From DATHBP01 sp035296085 (lineage in GTDB: Bacteria; Actinomycetota; Actinomycetes; Propionibacteriales; Nocardioidaceae), in NCBI GenBank assembly GCA_035296085.1, contig DATHBP010000012.1, positions 1 through 10,934 of the forward strand: a stretch of DNA of 10,934 nt, written 5' to 3'. Positions 1-6,617 of this stretch are shown here, piece after piece. The translations under genes were made by a program, and so were the position numbers. Positions within the stretch are counted from its first letter, which is position 1. Each line of letters starts with the position of its first letter. Under the pieces are notes generated by a model. That model worked only from the letters and a program-made list of their open reading frames with translations, did not search any database and was not told where the DNA came from.

Positions 1-847
1 TGTCGACGCGGGTGGAGCCATGGCCGGGGAAGTGTTTCGCAGTCGCGGCTACTCCGCCGTCGTGATAGCCGCAGACCTGCGCTCGGACGAGTCTGGATAC
101 CCGCTCGGGCTTTGACCCGAACGAACGGTCGCCGATGACGCCCGCGTCTCCCACCGTGTTGACGTCCGCGACCGGTGCGAAGTCGAGGTTGACGCCGAGA
201 CGGAGCATGGCCGAGGCGCTCCGGACTGCGACGCGCCGTGCCCATCGAGCGTCGCCGTTGAACGTTGCCCCCCCGGGCACCTGGGAGGCGCTCGTGGGCA
301 ACCGTGTCACCGTGCCGCCCTCCTGGTCGGCGCTCACGAGCAGCGGCAGCCCGGCTCGGCGGGACGCGCGCTGCAACCGCGCAGACAGCCGCGCCGTTTG
401 CGCCCCGTCGACAAGGTTGCCGGCGAAGTAGATCACTCCCCCGGGCCGTACGCGCCGGATCATCGCGGTCGGCACTGATGTACCGGAGAAGTCGACGATC
501 AGCAGCTGGCGCACCTTGTCGGCCAGCGTGAGCTGCGCGAGCAGCCGGCGAACGCGCGGTGAGCTCGTCGTTTCGGGCGGAGCCGGCGACGTGCTCGTTG
601 CCGTCGAGGGGGGCGGGCTGTTCGACGCCGCAGAATTTGGGTTGGGGGTCATCGACGCCCCGGCGGTCGGCGGCGTTGAGACAGCGCTGGGCGCTGACCC
701 CGTGCTCGGCGCTGACACCGTGCTCGGTGGCCCAGACGGACCGTCAGGTTGGGGCGATGCCGTCCCACCGCCTGTGCCGGCGCAGCCGGCGGCTGTCGCG
801 AGCAGCGTGAGCAGTGCCACGGCCCGGCGTCCGCCAGCGACGCTCAC
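1..847 (-). CDS. nagZ: GH3 beta-N-acetylglucosaminidase lipoprotein (NagZ/LpqI-like), C-terminus cut by window edge
   Basis: I translated this frame by hand; 282 residues are visible and the frame leaves the window open. Residues 1-22 are a short signal peptide (RR at 7-8, a hydrophobic run, then AAGC with Cys22). This suggests a lipoprotein, although Ala at -3 is not the best lipobox residue. Residues 23-100 are a Pro/Ser/Thr-rich linker. The glycoside hydrolase family 3 domain starts near 102 (LTLADKVRQLLIVDF) and shows DQEGG at 174-178, NLDFAPVADV at 221-230 and KHFPGHG at 271-277, the NagZ-type signature. Asp282, the last whole codon, aligns with the Asp of the family's Asp-His catalytic dyad; its His lies just outside. 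Known relatives such as mycobacterial LpqI remove N-acetylglucosamine from cell-wall fragments, so a role in wall recycling at the membrane is inferred. The GTG start overlaps the pyk stop (GTGA), with no Shine-Dalgarno sequence. A different GH3 specificity is possible without the C-terminus. Confidence 0.88.
   Translation of the reverse strand, partial: MSVAGGRRAVALLTLLATAAGCAGTGGGTASPQPDGPSGPPSTVSAPSTGSAPSAVSTPPTAGASMTPNPNSAASNSPPPSTATSTSPAPPETTSSPRVRRLLAQLTLADKVRQLLIVDFSGTSVPTAMIRRVRPGGVIYFAGNLVDGAQTARLSARLQRASRRAGLPLLVSADQEGGTVTRLPTSASQVPGGATFNGDARWARRVAVRSASAMLRLGVNLDFAPVADVNTVGDAGVIGDRSFGSKPERVSRLVRAQVCGYHDGGVAATAKHFPGHGSTRVD
691..726 (-). repeat. Two tandem copies of an 18-bp unit in the lipoprotein linker
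   Basis: Positions 691-708 and 709-726 match at 17 of 18 bases (difference at 699 versus 717). The unit is in frame and encodes hexapeptides TVSAPS and TGSAPS in the Pro/Ser/Thr-rich linker of the GH3 lipoprotein. It looks like a small slippage duplication that lengthens the linker. Confidence 0.8.
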
Positions 848-2304
848 CCGCCGGGTGCGCCCGAGCCGCGGTAGGCGTCGACCACTTCGTTGATCGCGTC
901 GCCCATCCGGTGGATGCGCACCGCGTTGGTCGAACCGGGGATGCCCGGCGGACTGCCCGCGACGAGCACGACCTCGTCGCCGACGTCGCACCGCGCGATC
1001 TCCAAGAGTGCACGGTCGACCTGGCTGACCATCTCGTCGGTATGGCGTACGGCCGGCACCAGAAAAGTCTCCACTCCCCAGGACACGGTCAGCTGGGAGC
1101 GCACGGCGGGATCCGGCGTGAACGCGAGGATCGGCACGCGCGAACGGTAGCGCGACAGCCGCCGAGCGGTGTCCCCGCTCTGGGTGAACGCCACGAGATA
1201 CCTCGCGCCGATCCGCTCGGCCACCTCGGCCGCGGCCTTGGTGATCACACCACCCCGGGACTTCGGCGTCCAGGTGATGGCTGCGGTCCGGTGCAGCCAG
1301 TGGTCCTCGGTCGAGGAGATGATGCGGGCCATGGTCTGCGCCGCCTCTGTCGGATAGCGACCGACGCTCGTCTCGGCTGACAGCATCACCGCGTCGGCGC
1401 CGTCGAGGACGGCGTTGGCCACGTCGGACGCCTCGGCACGCGTGGGCCGAGGAGCCGAGATCATCGACTCGAGCATCTGAGTGGCGACGATGACCGGCTT
1501 GGCGGCCCCCCTGGCCCGCTCGACCAGCTCCTTTTGCACCACGGGCACGTCCTCGAGCGGCAGCTCGACACCAAGGTCCCCTCGGGCAACCATGAGCCCG
1601 TCGAACGAGCCGAGGATCGCGGCGATGTTCTCGACCGCCTGCGGCTTCTCGATCTTTGCGAGCACCGGCACGTGCTCGCCGACTTCGGTCATCACCTGCC
1701 GCGCACCGTCAACGTCCTCGGCGCAGCGCACGAATGACAGCGCCACGAGGTCAGCCCGGAGTCGCAGTGCCCACCGCAGGTCCTCGAAGTCCTTGACCGA
1801 CATCGCCGGCGCGCTGACCCTGGCTCCGGGCAGGTTGATGCCTTTGGCGTTGCTGAGCTCCCCGCCCACCACGACGCGGGTCGAGACGTCCGTGGCCGAC
1901 ACGTCGAGGACGTCGAGCCGCACGCGACCGTCGTCGAGCAGGACGGTCTCGCCGGGCGAGACGTCCCCGGGCAGGCCGGCATAGGTCGTGGAACAGATCG
2001 TGGCGTCGCCGAGGACCGGGCGCGTGGTGATCGTGAAGTCGGTGCCCGGGACCAGGAGCACCGGTGGGCTGCGAAACGCGCCGAGCCGGATCTTGGGTCC
2101 TTGCAGGTCCACGAGCACACCGACGGCTCGGCCGGCACGGTCCGCCTCCTCGCGGACCAGTCGGTAGGTCCGCTCGTGCTCGCCGTGGGTGCCGTGGCTG
2201 AGGTTGAGGCGGGCCACGTCCATTCCGGCGGCCAACAGGGCTCGGACGTGCTCTCGATCCGCGGTCGCCGGCCCCAGGGTGCAGACGATCTTGGCTCTGC
2301 GCAC
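844..2304 (-). CDS. pyk: Pyruvate kinase
   Basis: This 486-residue enzyme converts phosphoenolpyruvate and ADP to pyruvate and ATP, the last step of glycolysis, in the cytoplasm. The family's landmarks are all present: KIVCTLGPAT at 5-14, the substrate-binding ARLNLSHG at 31-38, LAKIEKP near 215-221 (catalytic Lys217, metal-binding Glu219), MVARGDLGVE at 238-247 (metal-binding Asp243), ATQMLESM at 274-281, and a complete C-terminal allosteric-type domain. Length is normal for the family. The GTG start at 2304 gives MRRAKIVCTLGP, the usual actinobacterial N-terminus. The open frame continues to 2487 but that part is a shadow of the upstream VIT gene. The start lies 11 bases after the VIT stop and has no clear Shine-Dalgarno sequence. 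The residues at the potassium-site positions (Leu67, Gln68, Lys71, Leu74) are those of potassium-independent pyruvate kinases. The stop overlaps the start of the GH3 gene. Confidence 0.97.
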   Translation of the reverse strand: MRRAKIVCTLGPATADREHVRALLAAGMDVARLNLSHGTHGEHERTYRLVREEADRAGRAVGVLVDLQGPKIRLGAFRSPPVLLVPGTDFTITTRPVLGDATICSTTYAGLPGDVSPGETVLLDDGRVRLDVLDVSATDVSTRVVVGGELSNAKGINLPGARVSAPAMSVKDFEDLRWALRLRADLVALSFVRCAEDVDGARQVMTEVGEHVPVLAKIEKPQAVENIAAILGSFDGLMVARGDLGVELPLEDVPVVQKELVERARGAAKPVIVATQMLESMISAPRPTRAEASDVANAVLDGADAVMLSAETSVGRYPTEAAQTMARIISSTEDHWLHRTAAITWTPKSRGGVITKAAAEVAERIGARYLVAFTQSGDTARRLSRYRSRVPILAFTPDPAVRSQLTVSWGVETFLVPAVRHTDEMVSQVDRALLEIARCDVGDEVVLVAGSPPGIPGSTNAVRIHRMGDAINEVVDAYRGSGAPGG

Positions 2305-2315
2305 GAGGACGTGGG

Positions 2316-3059
2316 TCAGCCGAGGCCGGCGCCGACCAGCGAGCCGAACGCGTAGGTGATGGCGGCAGCAGCGCCGCCGAGCAGCGTCTGCCGCGCACCG
2401 CCGTACAGCCAGCCCCGGGTGGTCACCTTGGTCACGAGTGCGCCGCAGAGGAACATGGCGACCAGCGAGATAACCAGGGCCGGCCACAACGAGTCCGCCC
2501 AGAGCAGATAGGGCAGCACCGGCAGGAATGCGCCGACCGAGAACGACAGGAACGACGACACCGCCGCCAGCAAGGGCGACGGCAGGTCGGCCGGGTCAAT
2601 GCCGAGCTCCTCGCGTGCGTGCGCGTCCACGGCTCGGTCGACGTCGAGGTGCATCTCGTGGGCGACCTGGGCCGCCAGCTGCGGGCGGATGCCCTTCGCC
2701 GCGTACATGCGGGCGAGCTCGGCTTCCTCGGCGGGCCCATTCTCGATGATCTCGCGCCGTTCCACGGCGATCTCGGCAGCGGCGAACTCGGCCTGGCTGG
2801 CTACCGAGGTGTACTCCCCCGCGGCCATGGAGAACGCACCGGCCGCCATCCCGGCCAGCCCGGCGAGTACGACCGGCTGGGAGCCCTGCCCTTGCGTCCC
2901 ACCGACGACACCGGCGATCAGGGCGAAGTTGGAGACCAGCCCGTCCATGGCGCCGAACACCGCTGGGCGTAGCCAGCCACCGGTCACGTCCGGGTGCTCG
3001 TGACCGATAGCTGGAAGGCGGGCAGCCGAAGCGGGACCGCCGAGCGCCGCGTCGGTCAT
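2316..3059 (-). CDS. VIT1/CCC1 family iron/manganese transporter
   Basis: This is a 247-residue integral membrane protein. It has the family's N-terminal signature WLRPAVFGAMDGLVS (29-43) running into the first membrane helix, a second helix followed by AAGEYTSVASQAE (79-91), a charged cytoplasmic segment rich in Glu (about 91-152), and three further hydrophobic stretches (about 162-186, 189-210 and 222-245). Family members move Fe2+ or Mn2+ out of the cytoplasm, into vacuoles in plants and yeast; in bacteria detoxification by export is the usual inference. The Glu residues at 100, 103, 111, 114 and 151 have the spacing I recall for the metal-binding domain of eucalyptus VIT1, and Asp39 fits its pore aspartate. 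The ferritin-like domain of some bacterial relatives is absent. The ATG overlaps the lgt stop (ATGA), so translational coupling to lgt is likely. Which metal it carries cannot be told from sequence. Confidence 0.92.
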   Translation of the reverse strand: MTDAALGGPASAARLPAIGHEHPDVTGGWLRPAVFGAMDGLVSNFALIAGVVGGTQGQGSQPVVLAGLAGMAAGAFSMAAGEYTSVASQAEFAAAEIAVERREIIENGPAEEAELARMYAAKGIRPQLAAQVAHEMHLDVDRAVDAHAREELGIDPADLPSPLLAAVSSFLSFSVGAFLPVLPYLLWADSLWPALVISLVAMFLCGALVTKVTTRGWLYGGARQTLLGGAAAAITYAFGSLVGAGLG

Positions 3060-3904
3060 GCCTCGACCCTAGTGCCGGAGCGTGGTACCTCGACCACTTC
3101 TTCGCGGCCTGGGCGGTTGCGCGCCGACCAGATGAGGTAGGCCACCGACAGGCAGAACAACACGATCGAGGTCCACACGTTGAAGCGGAACGGACCGAGG
3201 TGGTTGACCGGGTCGATGCGCAGCTCCTCGATCCAGCCGCGACCGAGCGTGTACGCCGCGACGTACAGAGCAAACGCGCGGCCGTGGCCCAGCCGAAAGC
3301 GCCGGTCGGCCCAGAGCACGAGTGCTGCCACACCGAGGTTCCACAACAACTCGTAGAGGAACGTCGGATGGAATGTGGCGAACTGGGCGTAGCCCTCCGG
3401 CCGATGCGCTGGGTCGATGCGTAGCGCCCAGGGCAGCGTCGTCGGGGCGCCGAACAGCTCCTGGTTGAACCAGTTGCCGAGCCGGCCGATGGCCTGCGCC
3501 AGCGCGAGACTCGGCGCCAACGCGTCTGCCATCGCCGGAAACGGCACACCACGGCGCCGGCACACCAGCCAGCCGCCGAAGGCACCCGCCGCGATCGCAC
3601 CCCAGATGCCCAGGCCGCCATTCCAGATCTGGAGCGCGCGGAGCGGGTCCTTGCCCGGGCCGAAGTAGAGCTGCCAGTCGGTGGCGACGTGGTAGAGGCG
3701 CGCGCCGACCAGACCGAGCGGTACGGCGACCACCGCCAGGTCGGAGACCGTGCCCGCGCTGCCGCCGCGCGCGATCCAACGCTTGTTGCCGAGCCACACT
3801 GCGGCCACAACGCCGGCGATGATGCACAGCGCGTACGCGCGGATCGGCAGCGGGCCGAGCTGCCACACACCGTCGCTGGGACTGGGGATCGAGGCGAGGA
3901 TCAT
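3056..3904 (-). CDS. lgt: Phosphatidylglycerol-prolipoprotein diacylglyceryl transferase
   Basis: Lgt attaches diacylglycerol from phosphatidylglycerol to the lipobox cysteine of prolipoproteins at the cytoplasmic membrane. The 282-residue product is of normal size and polytopic. The Lgt signature is present at 140-152 (GRLGNWFNQELFG, with Arg141, Asn144, Asn147 and Glu149), as are the upstream IWNGGLGIWGA segment (93-103), HPTFLYE (179-185) and a C-terminal GRGWIEELRID (221-231) carrying the late conserved Arg and Glu. At the position of Escherichia coli His103 this protein has Trp101, which I recall as usual in actinobacterial Lgt. The ATG at 3904 gives an N-terminus leading directly into the QLGPLPIRAYAL motif. 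The gene follows the SCO-like lipoprotein gene by 24 bases and overlaps the VIT gene by 4. At least two neighbours (the SCO-like and GH3 proteins) are likely substrates. Confidence 0.97.
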   Translation of the reverse strand: MILASIPSPSDGVWQLGPLPIRAYALCIIAGVVAAVWLGNKRWIARGGSAGTVSDLAVVAVPLGLVGARLYHVATDWQLYFGPGKDPLRALQIWNGGLGIWGAIAAGAFGGWLVCRRRGVPFPAMADALAPSLALAQAIGRLGNWFNQELFGAPTTLPWALRIDPAHRPEGYAQFATFHPTFLYELLWNLGVAALVLWADRRFRLGHGRAFALYVAAYTLGRGWIEELRIDPVNHLGPFRFNVWTSIVLFCLSVAYLIWSARNRPGREEVVEVPRSGTRVEA

Positions 3905-3928
3905 CGCTCGCGACGCTACCCTGTGTGC

Positions 3929-4603
3929 TCAGGACTGCCGCGTCACGAGTGCGGTGATGTCGGCGGCCAGATCGGCCACGCGTGCGCGCGGGGTCCATAC
4001 GATCGACGCGGTGTGGTCGGGCGCCACACCGATGATCTGCGCCCCGTGGCCGACCTCGTAGCCACCGCTAGGCAGCCGGTGGTGGCCTTCGAGGGGCACC
4101 TTGAGCGCGTTCGCCAGGCGCTTGATGCGCGGAATGGGCCCGGTGAGCCCCCGAAACGTCGGGTCGAACCGGTCTAGGTAAGTGCGCATCACCGGTCCTG
4201 TGTCTCGGGCCGGGTCGGTGGTGACGAACAGCACCGCTACCTGGGAGCGCACGGCAGGGTCGGTGCGCAGCAGTGCCGAGGCCATGTCGGCCAGCACCAG
4301 GCCACAGACGTCTGGACAGTTGGTGTATCCGAAGAACACCAGCCTTAGTGCCTTCGCTGTGTCGGCACGGAGACGGACCGGCCGGCCTGCAGTGTCGACC
4401 AGCGTGACCGGCGGCACCCGGTAGGGCTGGTCGAGCACGGCGCCGTGCAGCCCGCCGGGGGCGGTGGGTGTCACGATGATCGCGCCACCGTGGTCGGCTG
4501 CGTCGCCGAGTGTCCCGGCGGCGGTGCAGGCGACCAACGCGGCTGAGCCGATAAGCAACAGCAGCGATGTGACCCGCTGCCGGGGGCGCCCGGACGGGGT
4601 CAT
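3929..4603 (-). CDS. SCO1/SenC/PrrC family copper chaperone lipoprotein
   Basis: The 224-residue product has a positively charged N-terminus, a hydrophobic core at 12-25 and a good lipobox LVAC ending at Cys26, so it is predicted to be a lipid-anchored protein outside the membrane. The rest is a thioredoxin-fold SCO domain: YRVPPVTLVDTAGRPV (61-76), FFGYTNCPDVC (90-100) with the copper-binding Cys96 and Cys100, LFVTTDPARDT (125-135), and a late His186 in VGHGAQIIGV, matching the third copper ligand of the family. SCO proteins deliver copper to the CuA site of cytochrome c oxidase or act in thiol-redox control. No oxidase gene is in the window, so the partner is unknown. The ATG overlaps the trpA stop (ATGA) and has its own Shine-Dalgarno sequence, so it is probably co-transcribed with trpA while initiating well by itself. 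The lgt gene follows 24 bases on. Confidence 0.93.
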   Translation of the reverse strand: MTPSGRPRQRVTSLLLLIGSAALVACTAAGTLGDAADHGGAIIVTPTAPGGLHGAVLDQPYRVPPVTLVDTAGRPVRLRADTAKALRLVFFGYTNCPDVCGLVLADMASALLRTDPAVRSQVAVLFVTTDPARDTGPVMRTYLDRFDPTFRGLTGPIPRIKRLANALKVPLEGHHRLPSGGYEVGHGAQIIGVAPDHTASIVWTPRARVADLAADITALVTRQS

Positions 4604-5394
4604 CGACGCACTCCCTCGGCGAGCTCACTCGTCAGCGCCGCCGCTGCCCGCACCCCCGCGCCCGCGTCGGGTGCATCCAGGAGCGTGCGGACAAACGCGG
4701 AACCGACGATTACCGCATCCGCGTACGCCGCGACTTCGGCCGCCTGTGCGCCGGTCGACACTCCCACGCCCACGCCGAGTGGCACGTCGGTACGGGCCCG
4801 CACGCGCGCCGCCAGCAGCGGAGCCACGGCGCTGCTCTCTTCGCGCGCGCCGGTCACCCCCATCACCGAGGTCGCGTAGAGGAAGCCGCGACACGCCTGG
4901 GCGGTCATGACGATCCGTTCGTCGGTCGATGACGGCGACACCAGGAACACCCTGTCGAGCGCGTGCTCGTCGGCCGCGGCTAGCCAGTCCGCCGCTTCGT
5001 CGGGGATCAGGTCGGGTGTGATGAGACCCGCTCCCCCGGCGTTGGCGAGGTCGCGTGCGAACGCGGCGACGCCGTAGCGCTCGACCGGGTTCCAGTACGT
5101 CATCACCAGCACCGGCACCCCCGTGCGCGCCACGGCGCTCACGGTGTCGAGGACGTGCCGGGTACGGGTGCCTGCGGCCAGCGACCGTTCGGCGGCCGCC
5201 TGGATGGTTGGACCGTCCATGACCGGGTCGGTGTAGGGCAACCCCACCTCGACGATGTCGACACCGGCCCCGACCATCGCGGTCAGCGCAGCGATCGACC
5301 CGTCATAGCTCGGGAACCCCGCCGGCAGATAGCCGACGAGCGCAGCCCGGCCTTGGCTGCGGATCCGCTCGAGCCGGGGACCTACGCCCGTCAT
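4600..5394 (-). CDS. trpA: Tryptophan synthase alpha subunit
   Basis: TrpA splits indole-3-glycerol phosphate into indole and glyceraldehyde 3-phosphate, passing indole to TrpB through the alpha2-beta2 complex. The 264-residue TIM barrel has the catalytic pair at the same numbers as the Salmonella enzyme: Glu49 in DIVEVGLPYTDP and Asp60 in VMDGPTIQ. It also has the alpha-subunit segments MTYWNPVERYG (about 97-107), GLITPDLIPDEA and the phosphate-binding glycine-rich GVGVGVST late in the barrel. I chose the ATG at 5394, not the upstream frame start at 5439, because it forms the ATGA overlap with the trpB stop and gives the usual N-terminus (a short lead into RLERIRSQGRAALVGYLPAG). The length is typical. 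The gene ends in another ATGA overlap with the SCO-like gene. Confidence 0.97.
   Translation of the reverse strand: MTGVGPRLERIRSQGRAALVGYLPAGFPSYDGSIAALTAMVGAGVDIVEVGLPYTDPVMDGPTIQAAAERSLAAGTRTRHVLDTVSAVARTGVPVLVMTYWNPVERYGVAAFARDLANAGGAGLITPDLIPDEAADWLAAADEHALDRVFLVSPSSTDERIVMTAQACRGFLYATSVMGVTGAREESSAVAPLLAARVRARTDVPLGVGVGVSTGAQAAEVAAYADAVIVGSAFVRTLLDAPDAGAGVRAAAALTSELAEGVRR
4611..4617 (-). promoter_or_regulatory. Ribosome binding site of the SCO-like gene
   Basis: On the minus strand this reads GAGGGAG, 7 bases before the ATG at 4603. It lies inside the 3' end of trpA. It supports the chosen start and suggests independent initiation despite the overlap with the trpA stop. Confidence 0.7.
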
Positions 5395-6617
5395 CCGGTG
5401 GGCAGGTCGGCTGGCAGACCGGCCAGCACGTCGAACCACCGAGCGGCGGTGTCCATGTCCTTGTCGCCGCGACCGGACAGGTTGACCAGCACGGTCGCGT
5501 CCGAGCCCAGCTCACGGCACACGTCGAGCGCCCCCGCCAGCGCGTGCGCGGACTCGATGGCGGGAATGATGCCCTCGGTACGGGCGAGCAGGGCCAGAGC
5601 TTCCATCGCGCGGGCATCGGAGACCGGGCGGTAGACCGCTCGACCGGTATCGGCGAGCCAGGCGTGCTCGGGGCCAACGCCGGGATAGTCCAGCCCGGCG
5701 GAGATCGAGTGGGAGTCGACCGTCTGGCCGTCGTCGTCTTGCAGCAGGAACGACCGGGCGCCGTGCAGCACCCCGACCTGGCCGGCGGAGATCGTAGCGG
5801 CGTGCCGTCCGGTCTCGAAGCCGTCTCCGCCCGCCTCGAACCCGTAGAGGCGCACCGACGCGTCGGGCACGAAGGCGGTGAACAGTCCGATGGCGTTGGA
5901 GCCGCCGCCGACGCACGCAGCCGCAGCGTCGGGCAGCCGGCCGAGCAGCGCTAGACATTGCTCGCGGGCCTCGTCACCGATGCCGCGGGTGAAGTCGCGG
6001 ACGAGGGCCGGGAACGGGTGTGGACCCGCGGCCGTGCCGAGCAGGTAGTGCGTCGACTCGACGCTGCTGACCCAGTCGCGGAGAGCCTCGTTGATGGCGT
6101 CCTTGAGCGTGCGGCTGCCCGTGGCGACGGGTATCACCGTGGCACCGAGCAGCTTCATCCGGGCGACGTTGAGAGCCTGGCGCTCGACATCGACCTCACC
6201 CATGTAGACGACGCACTCGAGGTCGAGGTAGGCGCATGCAGTCGCGGTCGCGACACCGTGTTGACCGGCGCCAGTCTCGGCGATGACGCGTGGCTTGCCC
6301 ATACGCCTGGTGAGCAGCGCCTGGCCCAGGACGTTGCGGATCTTGTGGGCACCGGTGTGGTTGAGGTCCTCGCGCTTGAGGAGCACCCGGGCTCCCGCGA
6401 TCTCGGAGAAGCGGGTTGCGTCGTAGAGCAGGCTCGGGCAGCCGGCGAAGGTACGGAGCAGCCGGTCGAACTCCGCGCGGAACTCCTGGTCTGCCATCGC
6501 CGTGCGCCAGGTGTCGGTGAGCTCGTCGAGCGGCGCGACGAGCGCTTCGGGCATGAACCGGCCACCGAACTTGCCGAAGTGACCGGTGGCGTCCGGCCAG
6601 GCCTCGACTGCGGTCAC
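5391..6617 (-). CDS. trpB: Tryptophan synthase beta subunit
   Basis: TrpB joins indole and serine to make tryptophan using pyridoxal phosphate. The 408-residue product begins with the standard GHFGKFGGRFMPEAL (12-26). It has the cofactor lysine in LNHTGAHKIRN (Lys92, matching Salmonella Lys87), the catalytic Glu114 in AETGAGQHGVA (Glu109 in Salmonella), the phosphate-binding GGGSNAIG loop, and the C-terminal NLSGRGDKD holding the Ser that contacts the pyridine ring. It is the TrpB1 form that works with TrpA, not the stand-alone TrpB2 form. The open frame runs up to 7079, but that part is a shadow of trpC; the GTG at 6617 gives a normal N-terminus and a GTGA overlap with the trpC stop. There is no Shine-Dalgarno sequence before the GTG, so initiation probably depends on ribosomes finishing trpC. 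Confidence 0.97.
   Translation of the reverse strand: MTAVEAWPDATGHFGKFGGRFMPEALVAPLDELTDTWRTAMADQEFRAEFDRLLRTFAGCPSLLYDATRFSEIAGARVLLKREDLNHTGAHKIRNVLGQALLTRRMGKPRVIAETGAGQHGVATATACAYLDLECVVYMGEVDVERQALNVARMKLLGATVIPVATGSRTLKDAINEALRDWVSSVESTHYLLGTAAGPHPFPALVRDFTRGIGDEAREQCLALLGRLPDAAAACVGGGSNAIGLFTAFVPDASVRLYGFEAGGDGFETGRHAATISAGQVGVLHGARSFLLQDDDGQTVDSHSISAGLDYPGVGPEHAWLADTGRAVYRPVSDARAMEALALLARTEGIIPAIESAHALAGALDVCRELGSDATVLVNLSGRGDKDMDTAARWFDVLAGLPADLPTG

Noticed and set aside
2305..2487. N-terminal extension of pyruvate kinase
   Set aside because: It overlaps the end of the VIT gene, has no family similarity, and the GTG at 2304 gives the standard MRRAKIVCTLGP start.
2596..3870. Minus-strand open frame of 424 codons overlapping lgt and the VIT gene in another frame
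   Set aside because: It is an Arg/Ser-rich shadow; the lgt and VIT frames carry the conserved motifs.
3905..3928. Possible terminator or promoter in the 24-base gap between the SCO-like gene and lgt
   Set aside because: I saw no inverted repeat or T-run, and the gap is too short for a full promoter plus leader.
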